A stretch of DNA of 64,000 nucleotides from Hyphomicrobiales bacterium (GTDB taxonomy: Bacteria > Pseudomonadota > Alphaproteobacteria > Rhizobiales > Rhizobiaceae): assembly GCA_900469965.1 (NCBI GenBank), contig UBZP01000022.1, forward strand, positions 142,211 to 206,210, written 5' to 3'. Shown in pieces: positions 36,895-46,377 of this stretch. The translations under genes were made by a program, and so were the position numbers. Below the pieces are notes generated by a model. That model was given only the letters and a program-made list of their open reading frames with translations, did no database searches and was not told the DNA's origin. Within the stretch, counting starts at the first letter, position 1, and each line of letters starts with the position of its first letter.

Positions 36895-38412
36895 ATGAAT
36901 ACATTTGACTTCCTGTTGCAGGGCCTGCTGGTCGCCGCCCAGCCGATGAACCTCCTCTATGCGCTGATCGGCGTGACGCTCGGCACGGCCGTCGGCGTGC
37001 TGCCGGGCATCGGTCCGGCGTTGACGGTGGCGCTGCTCCTGCCGGTGACCTACAAGCTCGACCCCGCCGGCTCGCTGATCATGTTCGCGGGCATCTACTA
37101 TGGCGGCATGTATGGCGGCTCGACCACGTCGATCCTGCTCAACACGCCCGGCGAGAGCTCGTCGATCGTCACGGCGCTCGAGGGCAACAAGATGGCGCGC
37201 GCCGGCCGCGGCGGACCCGCTCTTGCGACCGCCGCCATCGGCTCCTTCGTCGCCGGCCTGATCGCGACGCTGGCGCTCGCCTTCGTGGCCCCCTTCATCG
37301 TCAAGGTCGCGCTGGTGTTCGGGCCGCGCGAGTACTTTGCCCTGATGGTGCTCGCCTTCGTCACTGTGTCCTCGGCCTTCGGCGATTCGACGCTGCGCGG
37401 GCTGACCTCGCTCTTCGTCGGCCTGACGCTGGCCATCATCGGCATCGACCAGTTGAGCGGCCAGGCGCGCCTGTCGTTCGGCATCCCGGACCTTCTGGAC
37501 GGCATCGAGGTGACCACGCTTGCCGTGGCGATGTTCGCCATCGGCGAGACCCTTTACATCGCCGCACAGGGCGACAAGGGGCCGGACAAGGTCGAGGCGG
37601 TCAAGGGATCGGTGTGGATGAACGCCGCCGACTGGGCGCGCTCGTGGAAGCCATGGCTGCGCGGCACGGCGATCGGCTTTCCGATCGGCGCCATGCCCGC
37701 CGGCGGCGCCGAGATCGGCACCTTCCTGTCCTATGCCGCCGAGAAGCGGCTGACGAAGCATCCGGAGGAATTCGGCAACGGCGCCATCGAAGGCGTCGCG
37801 GGCCCGGAGGCCGCCAACAATGCGTCCGCCGCCGGCACGCTGGTGCCGCTCCTGACGCTCGGCCTGCCGACGACGGCGACGGCCGCGATTATGCTGGCGG
37901 GCTTCCAGCAATACGGCCTGCAGCCCGGACCGCTGCTGTTTGCGACCAATCCGCAGCTCGTCTGGGGCCTGATCGCGAGCCTGCTGATCGCCAATTTCAT
38001 GCTGCTGGTCCTGAACCTGCCGCTGATCGGCCTGTGGGTGAAGCTGCTGACGATCCCGAAGCCCTGGCTCTATGCCGGCATCCTTCTGTTCGCCACCCTC
38101 GGCACGATCGGCGCCAACCCGTCGGTGTTCGAGCTCGGCATGCTCTTGGCGTTCGGCCTGCTCGGCTATGTCATGCGCATCTTCGGCTATCCCATCGCCC
38201 CGGTGGTGGTCGGGCTCATCCTCGGGCCGCTCGCCGAGCAGCAGTTGCGCCGGGCGCTGTCGATCAGCCAGGGCGACCTGACGACGCTGGTCGCTTCCCC
38301 GGTAGCGGTGGTGCTGCTTCTCATCGCGGCCGCGGCACTGATCATCCCGCTGGTCCTTCGGGCCCGCGGCAGGGGGCAGGTGCTGTCGCAGCTCGCGGCC
38401 AGCGAAGACTGA
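36895..38412 (+). CDS. tctA: Tripartite tricarboxylate transporter large membrane protein
   Basis: A 505-residue protein with 12 or so membrane helices, starting at [24 protein letters not shown] and [22 protein letters not shown] are the family's hallmark N-terminal repeat; the second half repeats it ([12 protein letters not shown] and [16 protein letters not shown]). It is the ion-driven pore of the TTT system. It lies 14 bp after tctB; a long hairpin follows the stop codon. Confidence 0.95.
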   Translation: MNTFDFLLQGLLVAAQPMNLLYALIGVTLGTAVGVLPGIGPALTVALLLPVTYKLDPAGSLIMFAGIYYGGMYGGSTTSILLNTPGESSSIVTALEGNKMARAGRGGPALATAAIGSFVAGLIATLALAFVAPFIVKVALVFGPREYFALMVLAFVTVSSAFGDSTLRGLTSLFVGLTLAIIGIDQLSGQARLSFGIPDLLDGIEVTTLAVAMFAIGETLYIAAQGDKGPDKVEAVKGSVWMNAADWARSWKPWLRGTAIGFPIGAMPAGGAEIGTFLSYAAEKRLTKHPEEFGNGAIEGVAGPEAANNASAAGTLVPLLTLGLPTTATAAIMLAGFQQYGLQPGPLLFATNPQLVWGLIASLLIANFMLLVLNLPLIGLWVKLLTIPKPWLYAGILLFATLGTIGANPSVFELGMLLAFGLLGYVMRIFGYPIAPVVVGLILGPLAEQQLRRALSISQGDLTTLVASPVAVVLLLIAAAALIIPLVLRARGRGQVLSQLAASED

Positions 38413-38437
38413 GCGACCGACACCTCCGATCTGCACA

Positions 38438-38471
38438 GAAAGCAGGCCGCAAGCAATTGCGGCCTGCTTTC
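38438..38471 (+). terminator. Terminator-like 15-bp hairpin after tctA
   Basis: GAAAGCAGGCCGCAA at 38438-38452 pairs perfectly with TTGCGGCCTGCTTTC at 38457-38471 around a GCAA tetraloop. It is 25 bp after the tctA stop. No long T run follows, but the stem itself ends in CTTTC. Confidence 0.7.
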
Positions 38472-38575
38472 GTTGCATAGCTGCCCTGCCGATCTATCCC
38501 TTGTGTGCAGGGCTGTTTGGTATCATTTATTGTGCATCGCAACAGGGTGGTAACCCTAGGACAGAGAGCAAGACA

Positions 38576-38737
38576 ATGAGCCAGAATCGCAGTGGAGTTC
38601 GCCGGGGTTTCTTGGGCCGCGCATTCGCGGTTCTGGGTGCGGCGAGTGCAGTCGCAGCCGCAGTCGAAGGCAGCCGTCGCCCGCGCGACCGCGACCTCAG
38701 GACGCTCGGTATCGATCCGGCCAACTTCCCGAAGTAA
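38576..38737 (+). CDS. Small conserved protein, C-terminus like DUF1127-type proteins
   Basis: A 53-residue protein starting at MSQNRSGVRRGF, after an AGGACAGAGAGCAAG ribosome site; I rejected the ATG at 38501. The middle (about 15-32) is Ala-rich and could insert in a membrane. The C-terminus (RDRDLRTLGIDPANF) recalls the D-x-GI pattern of DUF1127/YjiS proteins common in rhizobia. Its function is unknown. It stands alone between two strong hairpins, so it is likely a monocistronic, well-expressed gene. Confidence 0.65.
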   Translation: MSQNRSGVRRGFLGRAFAVLGAASAVAAAVEGSRRPRDRDLRTLGIDPANFPK

Positions 38738-38829
38738 GCATCGTCCGCAAAGGACGGCGGATCCAGCCGGTTTCAACGGCGGATCCCGAGCCCAACGAGG
38801 CTCCTTGCAGTGACAGCAGTATCCAGCAG

Positions 38830-38860
38830 AAGGCCCGGCGATCGCGGATCGCCGGGCCTT
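38830..38860 (+). terminator. 14-bp hairpin after the 53-residue gene
   Basis: AAGGCCCGGCGATC at 38830-38843 pairs perfectly with GATCGCCGGGCCTT at 38847-38860 around GCG. It is 93 bp after the small gene and 53 bp before the end of the convergent TerC-like gene, so it may serve both. Only scattered T residues follow. Confidence 0.65.
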
Positions 38861-38912
38861 CTGTCGTTTCGCGGATCGGGGCGGCGCCGCGGGGGCGCCG
38901 CCGCGTTTTCGG

Positions 38913-40001
38913 TCAGACGCTCTCGATTGGCCGCGCGTCGTGCGCCACGGCCTCTTCGCGCCGGTTGTAGCGGATGGAGGACCAGAGCGAGATGCCGATC
39001 AGGCCTGCGCCGCCCAGGCCGGTGATGACCTCGGGGATGTGGACCAGCGTCTGGCAGTACATGATCACCGACAGGATCAGGATCGCGTAGAAGGCGCCGT
39101 GCTCGAGGTAGCGATATTCGGCGAGCGTGCCCTTGTCGACCAGCATGATCGTCATCGAGCGCACATACATGGCGCCGATGCCGAGGCCGATGGCGATGAC
39201 GAAGAGGTTCTGCGTCAGTGCAAACGCCCCGATCACGCCGTCGAAGGAGAAGCTGGCGTCCAGGACCTCGAGGTAGATGAAGGCGCCGAGACCGCCCTTT
39301 GCGGCCGCACTCATCGTCTGCTGCGAGGCATCCAGCAGGCCGCCCACGACTTCGACGGCCAGGAAGGTCAGAAGGCCGTAGATCGCCGAATAGACGAAGG
39401 CGTCGGCTTCCGCACCCTCGAGGAAGGTCGAGAAGACGAGGATCAGGATCAGCACGAAGGCGATTTCCACGCCCTTGATCGTCGCATAGCGGGCCATGCG
39501 CTTCTCGATGAAGGCGATCCAGTGGACGTCCTTTTCATGGTCGAAAAAGTAGGTCAGGCCGACCATCATCAGGAAGGTGCCGCCGAAGGCCGCAATTGGC
39601 AGGTGCGCCTCGTGCATGATGCGGGCGTATTCCTCGGGCTGGCGGGCCGCCAGCACGATCGCCTCGATCGGGCCGATGTTGGCCGCAATCACGACGATCA
39701 GCAACGGGAAGACGATGCGCATGCCGAAGACGGCGATGATGATGCCCCAGGTCAGGAACCGGTGCTGCCAGACCGGCGTCATGTCCTTGAGCTTGTTGGC
39801 GTTGACGATGGCGTTGTCGAAGGACAGCGAGATCTCCAGCACCGCCAGGACGGTGCAGATGAAGAAGACGGTGGCCATCCCGGCGATCGTGCCGGTGGTC
39901 TGCCAGCCAAGCCAGGCGCCGAGCAGGAGGCCCAGCGCGGTGACGATGAAGGCCCACGTGAAGTAGGAGAGCGAACTCTGCGGCTTTGCCCGGGTGCTCA
40001 T
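38913..40001 (-). CDS. DUF475/TerC superfamily membrane protein
   Basis: A 362-residue protein starting at MSTRAKPQSS, about nine membrane segments. LEISLSFDNAIVNANKLK and EVLDASFSFDGVIGAFALT are the paired acidic TerC signatures, here in the DUF475 form. TerC relatives export manganese or calcium or help metal loading of exported proteins. The leader at 40116-40214 can fold into several hairpins. Ends in a short charged tail. Confidence 0.9.
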   Translation of the reverse strand: MSTRAKPQSSLSYFTWAFIVTALGLLLGAWLGWQTTGTIAGMATVFFICTVLAVLEISLSFDNAIVNANKLKDMTPVWQHRFLTWGIIIAVFGMRIVFPLLIVVIAANIGPIEAIVLAARQPEEYARIMHEAHLPIAAFGGTFLMMVGLTYFFDHEKDVHWIAFIEKRMARYATIKGVEIAFVLILILVFSTFLEGAEADAFVYSAIYGLLTFLAVEVVGGLLDASQQTMSAAAKGGLGAFIYLEVLDASFSFDGVIGAFALTQNLFVIAIGLGIGAMYVRSMTIMLVDKGTLAEYRYLEHGAFYAILILSVIMYCQTLVHIPEVITGLGGAGLIGISLWSSIRYNRREEAVAHDARPIESV

Positions 40002-40396
40002 ATCCGCACCTCGCTTTCGAGGACGGTCATGACTGCAAGGTCGCAGATGGGGAAAAAGCGCGTGCCGAAAAGGGCATGCGCTATAGGCATGTTCAGGATT
40101 TTCATGTTCTTGAATCCGCCGGCTCAATTGCTGGCGGTACCGACATCACGAGAGCGCCGTAAAAACTCTCGCCAGAGGGGCCCGGCACCAAAGTTGGTGC
40201 TGCGGCGGGATGTCTGAGGCCGCAGCACTCCCGTTTTCCCCGAAGTGTCCCGTTACGTCAAGTATTTTCGCGCTGCGGACCGTTTCGCCGCATCTGGCCG
40301 GGGCATGAAAGAATTGGAGGCCGGCGGCGTACACAAGCGCGCATTCTGTCCCTATATTCCGCCGATCAGACCTGCCGTCACGAGGAACACGTCACA
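40002..40396. other. 395-bp intergenic region between the TerC-like and M3 peptidase genes
   Basis: No gene is seen here. The TerC-proximal side holds the hairpin set at 40116-40214. The M3-proximal side has no clear promoter motif. Confidence 0.6.
40116..40214 (-). other. Potential structured leader of the TerC-like gene
   Basis: Read on the minus strand, GACATC (40209-40214) can pair with GATGTC (40142-40147), enclosing a perfect GCACCA/TGGTGC hairpin (40185-40200) and a CGAGAG/CTCTCG hairpin (40149-40154 with 40166-40171). A third hairpin, CCGCC/GGCGG (40116-40120 with 40133-40137), follows. TerC-family genes elsewhere carry the yybP-ykoY manganese riboswitch, but I cannot find its conserved sequence here. 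Confidence 0.4.
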
Positions 40397-42460
40397 ATGA
40401 GCGCACCTTCCAAAATCAGCCCCTCCCTGATCGACTGGAGCGGGGTCAACGGCCTGCCGCGCTTCGATCTCGTCTCCGACGACAGTTTCGCCGAAGCCTT
40501 CGATGCGGCCTTTGCCCTGCACGAGGCGGAGATCGATCAGATCGCGGCGAACCCGGAAGCGCCCAGCTTCGACAACACCGTGACGGCGCTCGAGATCGCG
40601 GGCGACGCGCTTTCGCGCGTGTCGGCGCTGTTCTGGAGCCGGGCCGGCGCCAATACCAACGACGTCATCCAGGCGCTGGAGCGCGAGATCGCGCCGAAGA
40701 TGTCGCGGCACTATTCCAAGATCGGCAACAACGCCGCGCTGTTCTCGCGTATCGATGCGTTGTGGGAGGGCCGGGCCGGCCTCGGCCTGACGCTGGAGCA
40801 GACGCGCGTGCTGGAGCGGCACTGGAAGGGTTTCGTCAAATCGGGCGCCAAGCTCGCCAAGACCGAGCAGGACCGGCTTTCGGCGATCAACGAGCGGCTC
40901 GCCGGGCTCGGCGCGCAATTCGGCCAGAACGTACTTTCCGACGAGAAGGACTGGTCGCTTATGCTGTCGGACGCGGCCGACCTCGAAGGACTGCCGGACT
41001 TCCTCAAGGATGCGATGGCGGCTGCCGCCCGCGATCGGGGCGCGGAGGGCGGATATGCGGTGACGCTGTCGCGCTCGATCATCGAGCCGTTCCTGACCTT
41101 CTCCGCGCGCCGCGAGCTGCGCGAGCAGGCGTTCAGCGCCTGGACCGCGCGCGGCATCAACGGCGGGGCCACGGACAACCGCGAGATCGTGCGTGAGACG
41201 CTGGCATTGCGGGCGGAGAAGGCGGCGCTGCTCGGCTACGAGCACTATGCCGCGCTCAAGCTCGACAACACGATGGCGAAGACGCCCGACGCGGTGAACG
41301 GGCTTCTCACCCAGGTCTGGGAGAAGGCGGTGGCGCGCGCGGCGGAGGAGGAGCGGGAGCTCGCACGCCTCGTTGCCGCCGAAGGGCGCAACCATCCGGT
41401 CATGCCGTGGGACTGGCGGTACTATGCCGAGAAGCTGCGCGCGGAGAAGTTCGATTTCTCGGAGGCCGAGCTGAAGCCGTACCTGCAGCTGGAAAAGGTG
41501 ATCGAAGCCTGCTTCGACGTCGCCGAACGGCTGTTCGGCATCCGTGCTGTGCCGCTTGCGGGCGTGCCGACCTATCACCCCGACGTCCGGGTCTTCGAGA
41601 TCCGCGACCGCGACAACGGGCTGGTCGCCATGTTCCTCGGCGACTATTTCGCCCGGTCCTCGAAGCGCTCCGGGGCCTGGATGAGTTCCTACCAGAGCCA
41701 GCACAAGCTGCCGCTGAAGAACGGCACGGTCGGCGAGATCCCGATCATCTACAACGTCTGCAACTTCGCCAAGCCCGCCGAAGGCAAGCCGGCGCTGCTG
41801 TCGCTCGACGATGCGCGCACGCTGTTCCATGAATTCGGCCATGCGCTGCACGGCATGCTGTCGGATGTCACCTATCCCTCGGTCTCCGGCACGGGGGTCG
41901 CGCGCGATTTCGTAGAGCTGCCGTCGCAGCTCTACGAGCACTGGCTGACGGTGCCGGAGATCCTGAAGACCTATGCCGTGCACTACGAGACCGGCGAGCC
42001 GATGCCGCAGGCGCTCCTGGACAAGGTGCTGGCGGCGCGCACCTTCAACGCCGGCTTTGCCACCGTGGAGTTCACCTCGTCCGCTTTGGTCGACATGGCC
42101 TTTCACACGCGCGGTGCCGTGGAGGATCCGATGAGGCTGCAGCGCGAAGTGCTGGACGACATCCGCATGCCCGCCTCGATCGTCATGCGTCATGCGACGC
42201 CGCACTTCCAGCATGTCTTCTCGGGCGACGGCTATTCGGCCGGCTACTATTCCTACATGTGGTCGGAGGTTCTGGACGCCGATGCCTTCGCCGCCTTCAC
42301 CGAGACGGGCAATGCCTTCGATCCCGGCATGGCGGTGAAACTGAAGGCCAACATCTACTCCGTCGGCGGCGCCATCGACCCCGAGGATGCCTACAAGGCG
42401 TTCCGCGGCAAGCTGCCGTCGATCGATGCCATGCTGGAAAAGAAAGGCCTGGCGGCCTGA
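40397..42460 (+). CDS. M3 family zinc metallopeptidase (oligopeptidase A/Dcp type)
   Basis: A 687-residue cytoplasmic peptidase. The zinc motif is HEFGHALHG with His478 and His482, and the second-shell Glu lies downstream in DFVELPSQLYEHW. The fold is mainly helical, as in thimet oligopeptidases, and GYSAGYYSYMWSEVLDADAF near residue 618 is conserved. It trims short peptides such as cleaved signal peptides. No signal peptide is seen. Confidence 0.93.
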   Translation: MSAPSKISPSLIDWSGVNGLPRFDLVSDDSFAEAFDAAFALHEAEIDQIAANPEAPSFDNTVTALEIAGDALSRVSALFWSRAGANTNDVIQALEREIAPKMSRHYSKIGNNAALFSRIDALWEGRAGLGLTLEQTRVLERHWKGFVKSGAKLAKTEQDRLSAINERLAGLGAQFGQNVLSDEKDWSLMLSDAADLEGLPDFLKDAMAAAARDRGAEGGYAVTLSRSIIEPFLTFSARRELREQAFSAWTARGINGGATDNREIVRETLALRAEKAALLGYEHYAALKLDNTMAKTPDAVNGLLTQVWEKAVARAAEEERELARLVAAEGRNHPVMPWDWRYYAEKLRAEKFDFSEAELKPYLQLEKVIEACFDVAERLFGIRAVPLAGVPTYHPDVRVFEIRDRDNGLVAMFLGDYFARSSKRSGAWMSSYQSQHKLPLKNGTVGEIPIIYNVCNFAKPAEGKPALLSLDDARTLFHEFGHALHGMLSDVTYPSVSGTGVARDFVELPSQLYEHWLTVPEILKTYAVHYETGEPMPQALLDKVLAARTFNAGFATVEFTSSALVDMAFHTRGAVEDPMRLQREVLDDIRMPASIVMRHATPHFQHVFSGDGYSAGYYSYMWSEVLDADAFAAFTETGNAFDPGMAVKLKANIYSVGGAIDPEDAYKAFRGKLPSIDAMLEKKGLAA

Positions 42461-42519
42461 TCCTGGCCGCCCGGGCGGTCGCGGCTGCGCGCTCCTCCCC
42501 CTCGAGGGGGAGGGGCAGG

Positions 42520-42574
42520 GCGTCATCCTATCGTCACCGAACTGTATCGCCGGCGTCATCGATCCGTAACGTCG
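42520..42574 (+). promoter_or_regulatory. Likely PhoB-site (Pho box) array upstream of phoD
   Basis: GT-led half-sites recur exactly every 11 bp: GTCAT at 42522, GTCAC at 42533, GTATC at 42544, GTCAT at 42555, GTAAC at 42566. PhoB binds paired GTCA-type repeats of 11-bp pitch (consensus CTGTCAT). The first pair, GCGTCATCCTATCGTCAC, is the best match. The array ends about 72 bp before the ATG of a PhoD phosphatase. Confidence 0.7.
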
Positions 42575-42645
42575 CTGACACGTGACCGCCCGATGGTCGG
42601 CCGCGCGGATCGGACAGCGATTCGCGCGGTTTTTACGAGGGATCC

Positions 42646-44208
42646 ATGGCGACGGCGGCCGACCTCCTGACACGGCGCTCCTTTCTGCTGACGGCGGGGG
42701 CCGCCGGCCTTGCCGCCTCCTCGGCGCTGGCCGTCCCGCACTACGCGCGGCGGCACGGCAGTCCGGTCTTCACGCACGGCGTCCAGTCGGGCGATGTCGA
42801 TACCTCGTCGGGCATGATCTGGGCGCGAACCGATCGGCCGGCGGAGATTGCGGTCGAGTACTCCACCACCGAGAGCTTCACCAACGCCGTGCGCGGGCCG
42901 GTGTTGAAGGCGGGGCACGAGACGGACTTCGCCGCCAAGCACCTCCTGACCGAACTCCTGCCGGACCAGGACGTCTTCTACCGGCTGACGGCGACGGACG
43001 CCGCTTCCCAGCACCTGGTCTCCGAGCCGATCGTCGGTCGCTTCCGGACCGCGCCGCTGCGACGGCGCTCGGTCCGCTTCGTCTGGTCCGGCGATACCGC
43101 CGGGCAGGGCTGGGGCATCGACGACATCGGCATGAAGACCTATTCGACCATGCGCCTGCACGAGCCGGATTTCTTCATCCATTCCGGCGACACGATCTAT
43201 GCCGACAACCCGATCCCCGACGAGATCCGCCTTCGCGACGGCACGATCTGGAAGAACCGGATCGTCAGCGACGAGAAGCGCGAGGTGGCGCGGACGCTTT
43301 CGGAATATCGCGGGCAGTGGAAGTACAACCTGCTCGACCGGCATCTCCTGGACTTCAACGCGCAATGTCCGACCTTCTTCCAGTGGGACGACCACGAGGT
43401 GCTGAACAACTGGTCGGCTTCGACCGATCTGAGGGACGATCCGCGCTATCCGGAGAAGGACATCGGCGTCTATGCCGGCCGTGCGATGCGCGCCTTCCAG
43501 GAGATGACGCCGATCCGTTACCGGCCGACGGAGCCGGGCCGCATCTTCCGCAAGATCGCCTACGGGCCGCTGCTGGACGTCTTCTTCGTCGACCTGCGCT
43601 CCTACCGCACCGCCAACCGCGGCACCACCGACAACGGCCTGTTCGGCTGGAGGCAGGCCGACTGGCTGCGGCGCGAGCTGCTCGCCTCGAAGGCCACCTG
43701 GAAGGTGATCGCCTGCGACATGCCGCTGGGCGTCGTCATCTGGGACGACTACGGCCGCAAGCTCGGCTACGAGGGCGTGGCGGACGGTCTGAACGGACCG
43801 CCGGCAGCGCGCGAGGGCGAGATCGCCGACCTCCTGACCTTCATGCGCGACAACGCCATCCGCAACGTCGTCTGGCTGACCGCCGACATCCACTATACGG
43901 CCGCCCATCACTACGATCCCGCCCGGGCGCGGTTCAAGGAATTCGAGCCCTTCTGGGAGTTCGTCTCCGGGCCGCTGCATTCCGGCACCTACGGCCCGCA
44001 TCCGCTCGACAGGACGTTCGGGCCGGAGGTGCGCTTCATGAAGGCGTCCGGGGGCGGGGCCGACAGCAACCTGCCGCCTTCGGCCGGCCTGCAGTTCTTC
44101 GGTCTCGTCGACATCGACGGCTCGAGCCGGCAGATGACCGTGCGGCTGATGGATCGGGAGGACCGGGAGCTCTGGAACGTCACGCTCGATCCGGTCGTGA
44201 CCGCTTGA
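42646..44208 (+). CDS. phoD: PhoD-like alkaline phosphatase/phosphodiesterase, Tat exported
   Basis: A 520-residue protein. The N-terminus has a twin-arginine signal, Arg10-Arg11 in TRRSFLLTAGAAGLA. An Ig-like N-terminal domain (about 40-125) precedes the calcineurin-like core: WSGDTAG, HSGDTIYAD, FQWDDHEVLNNW, and LTADIHYTAA. These supply the Fe/Ca ligands of PhoD. It would free phosphate from organic esters in the periplasm. The upstream GT-repeat array suggests control by PhoB under phosphate starvation. Confidence 0.92.
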   Translation: MATAADLLTRRSFLLTAGAAGLAASSALAVPHYARRHGSPVFTHGVQSGDVDTSSGMIWARTDRPAEIAVEYSTTESFTNAVRGPVLKAGHETDFAAKHLLTELLPDQDVFYRLTATDAASQHLVSEPIVGRFRTAPLRRRSVRFVWSGDTAGQGWGIDDIGMKTYSTMRLHEPDFFIHSGDTIYADNPIPDEIRLRDGTIWKNRIVSDEKREVARTLSEYRGQWKYNLLDRHLLDFNAQCPTFFQWDDHEVLNNWSASTDLRDDPRYPEKDIGVYAGRAMRAFQEMTPIRYRPTEPGRIFRKIAYGPLLDVFFVDLRSYRTANRGTTDNGLFGWRQADWLRRELLASKATWKVIACDMPLGVVIWDDYGRKLGYEGVADGLNGPPAAREGEIADLLTFMRDNAIRNVVWLTADIHYTAAHHYDPARARFKEFEPFWEFVSGPLHSGTYGPHPLDRTFGPEVRFMKASGGGADSNLPPSAGLQFFGLVDIDGSSRQMTVRLMDREDRELWNVTLDPVVTA

Positions 44209-44329
44209 GCCCCGCCGGACAGAGTTTCCGCCTGCCTCTTTCGCAATTGCGGAAAACCATGTATGGAGCGCGCCAAATGCACGTGGCGCCTCCTTGTTCG
44301 TGCGCGCCCCAAACCTCAGAGATCTGAAC

Positions 44330-46159
44330 ATGAACCTTCGCAATATCGCGATCATCGCGCACGTCGACCATGGAAAGACGACCCTCGTCGACGAACTCCT
44401 GAAGCAGTCGGGCTCGTTCCGCGAAAACCAGCGCGTGATGGAACGCGTGATGGACAGCAACGACATCGAAAAGGAGCGCGGCATCACCATCCTGGCGAAG
44501 GCCACGTCGATCGAGTGGAAGGACACCCGCATCAACATCGTCGACACGCCCGGTCACGCCGACTTCGGCGGTGAAGTCGAACGCATCCTGTCGATGGTGG
44601 ACGGTGCGATCGTGCTCGTCGACGCGGCCGAAGGCCCGATGCCGCAGACCAAGTTCGTCGTCGGCAAGGCGCTGAAGGTCGGCCTTCGCCCGATCGTGGC
44701 GATCAACAAGATCGACCGTCCGGACGCGCGCGCCGACGAAGTCGTCAACGAGGTCTTCGACCTGTTCGCCAACCTCGACGCCACCGACGAACAGCTCGAC
44801 TTCCCGATCCTCTACGGTTCGGGCCGCTCCGGCTGGATGAACTACGACCCGGCCGGCCCGGTGGAAGACGGTCTCGCGCCGCTGCTCGACCTCGTCGTCA
44901 AGCACGTTCCGGCGCCGACGGTCGAGGAAGGCCCGTTCAAGATGATCGGCACGATCCTGGAGGCCAACAACTTCCTCGGCCGCATCATCACCGGCCGCAT
45001 CGCCTCGGGCTCGATCAAGCCGAACCAGGCCGTCAAGGTTCTCGGCCAGGACGGCAGGCTGATCGAAAACGGCCGCATCTCGAAGATCCTCGCCTTCCGC
45101 GGCATCGAGCGCCAGCCGATCGAGGAAGCGCAGGCGGGCGACATCGTCGCGATCGCCGGCCTTTCCAAGGGCACCGTCGCCGACACGTTCTGCGACCCGG
45201 CGGTCACGGACGCGATGAAGGCGCAGCCGATCGATCCGCCGACCGTCACCATGTCCTTCATCGTCAACGACAGCCCGCTCGCCGGCACCGAGGGTGACAA
45301 GGTCACGAGCCGCGTCATTCGCGACCGCCTGTTCAAGGAAGCGGAAGGCAACGTCGCGCTGAAGATCGAGGAAAGCGCCGACAAGGATTCGTTCTTCGTC
45401 TCCGGCCGTGGCGAACTGCAGCTCGCCGTCCTGATCGAGAACATGCGCCGCGAGGGCTTCGAACTCGCCGTCTCCCGTCCGCGCGTCGTCATGCACAAGG
45501 ACGAGGCCACCGGCGAGACGATGGAGCCGGTCGAGGAAGTCGTGATCGACGTCGACGAGGAGCATTCCGGCGTCGTCGTGCAGAAGATGTCGGAGCGCAA
45601 GGCCGAGATGGTCGAGCTGCGTCCGTCGGGCGGCAACCGCGTCCGCCTGCGTTTCTACGCGCCGACCCGCGGCCTGATCGGCTACCAGTCGGAGCTCCTG
45701 ACCGATACCCGCGGCACCGCGGTGATGAACCGTCTGTTCCACGAGTACCAGACCTACAAGGGCGAGATCGGCGGCCGGGTCAACGGCGTCCTGCTCGCCA
45801 ACGAATCCGGCGAGGCTGTCGCCTACGCGCTGTTCAACCTCGAAGACCGCGGCCCGATGATCATCGACGCCGGCGAGAAGGTCTATGAGGGCATGATCAT
45901 CGGCATCCATTCGCGTGACAACGACCTCGACGTGAACGTGCTGAAGGGCAAGAAGCTGACCAACATCCGCGCCGCCGGCAAGGACGAGGCCGTCAAGCTC
46001 ACGCCGCCGATCAAGTTCACGCTGGAACGCGCGCTGTCCTGGATCCAGGACGACGAGCTCGTCGAGGTGACGCCGAAGTCGATCCGGCTGCGCAAGCTCT
46101 ATCTCGACCCGAACGACCGCAAGCGTTTCGAGAAGCAGCGTACGGCGGGCGCTGCCTGA
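44330..46159 (+). CDS. typA: Translational GTPase TypA/BipA
   Basis: A 609-residue GTPase starting at MNLRNIAIIAHVDHGKTTL, the family N-terminus; the ATG at 44294 adds 12 unsupported residues. G1 is HVDHGKTT (11-18), G3 DTPGHADF, and G4 NKIDRPDAR. Domains II, III, V and the C-terminal domain follow. It binds the ribosome and aids assembly and growth in stress. The terminator follows. Confidence 0.96.
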   Translation: MNLRNIAIIAHVDHGKTTLVDELLKQSGSFRENQRVMERVMDSNDIEKERGITILAKATSIEWKDTRINIVDTPGHADFGGEVERILSMVDGAIVLVDAAEGPMPQTKFVVGKALKVGLRPIVAINKIDRPDARADEVVNEVFDLFANLDATDEQLDFPILYGSGRSGWMNYDPAGPVEDGLAPLLDLVVKHVPAPTVEEGPFKMIGTILEANNFLGRIITGRIASGSIKPNQAVKVLGQDGRLIENGRISKILAFRGIERQPIEEAQAGDIVAIAGLSKGTVADTFCDPAVTDAMKAQPIDPPTVTMSFIVNDSPLAGTEGDKVTSRVIRDRLFKEAEGNVALKIEESADKDSFFVSGRGELQLAVLIENMRREGFELAVSRPRVVMHKDEATGETMEPVEEVVIDVDEEHSGVVVQKMSERKAEMVELRPSGGNRVRLRFYAPTRGLIGYQSELLTDTRGTAVMNRLFHEYQTYKGEIGGRVNGVLLANESGEAVAYALFNLEDRGPMIIDAGEKVYEGMIIGIHSRDNDLDVNVLKGKKLTNIRAAGKDEAVKLTPPIKFTLERALSWIQDDELVEVTPKSIRLRKLYLDPNDRKRFEKQRTAGAA

Positions 46160-46197
46160 TTCGCCCCGAAGGCGTAAAACCATCCCCAAATCGATCG

Positions 46198-46227
46198 AGG
46201 CTCCGGCAGAAATGCCGGGGCCTTTTT
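46198..46227 (+). terminator. Terminator of typA
   Basis: AGGCTCCGGCA at 46198-46208 pairs with TGCCGGGGCCT at 46213-46223 (11 bp, one G-T) around a GAAA tetraloop, followed by TTTTT. It is 38 bp after the stop codon. Confidence 0.93.
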
Positions 46228-46377
46228 CATGTGTGTGCCGCCCTAATACGGCTTGTGGCGTTTCTTAAAAAAGCGTTAACTTTCCTGGACGCCGCGAGCC
46301 AACTTGCCTGTGGGCAAGGAGATCTCCGGAAGGGGCCGGGATTCTCGCGGAGTCGGTGCGGGTTTAGAGTCATTTCG

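Noticed and set aside
38756..38789. Direct repeat CGGCGGATCC after the small gene
   Set aside because: Two 10-bp copies in GC-rich DNA without other support; no function is suggested.
38592..38813. 73-residue frame overlapping the small DUF1127-like gene
   Set aside because: It has no ribosome site or family features; the frame at 38576 has both a good site and the D-x-GI ending.
40116..40214. yybP-ykoY manganese riboswitch before the TerC-like gene
   Set aside because: Context fits, but I could not find the conserved core sequences, so I list only a structured leader.
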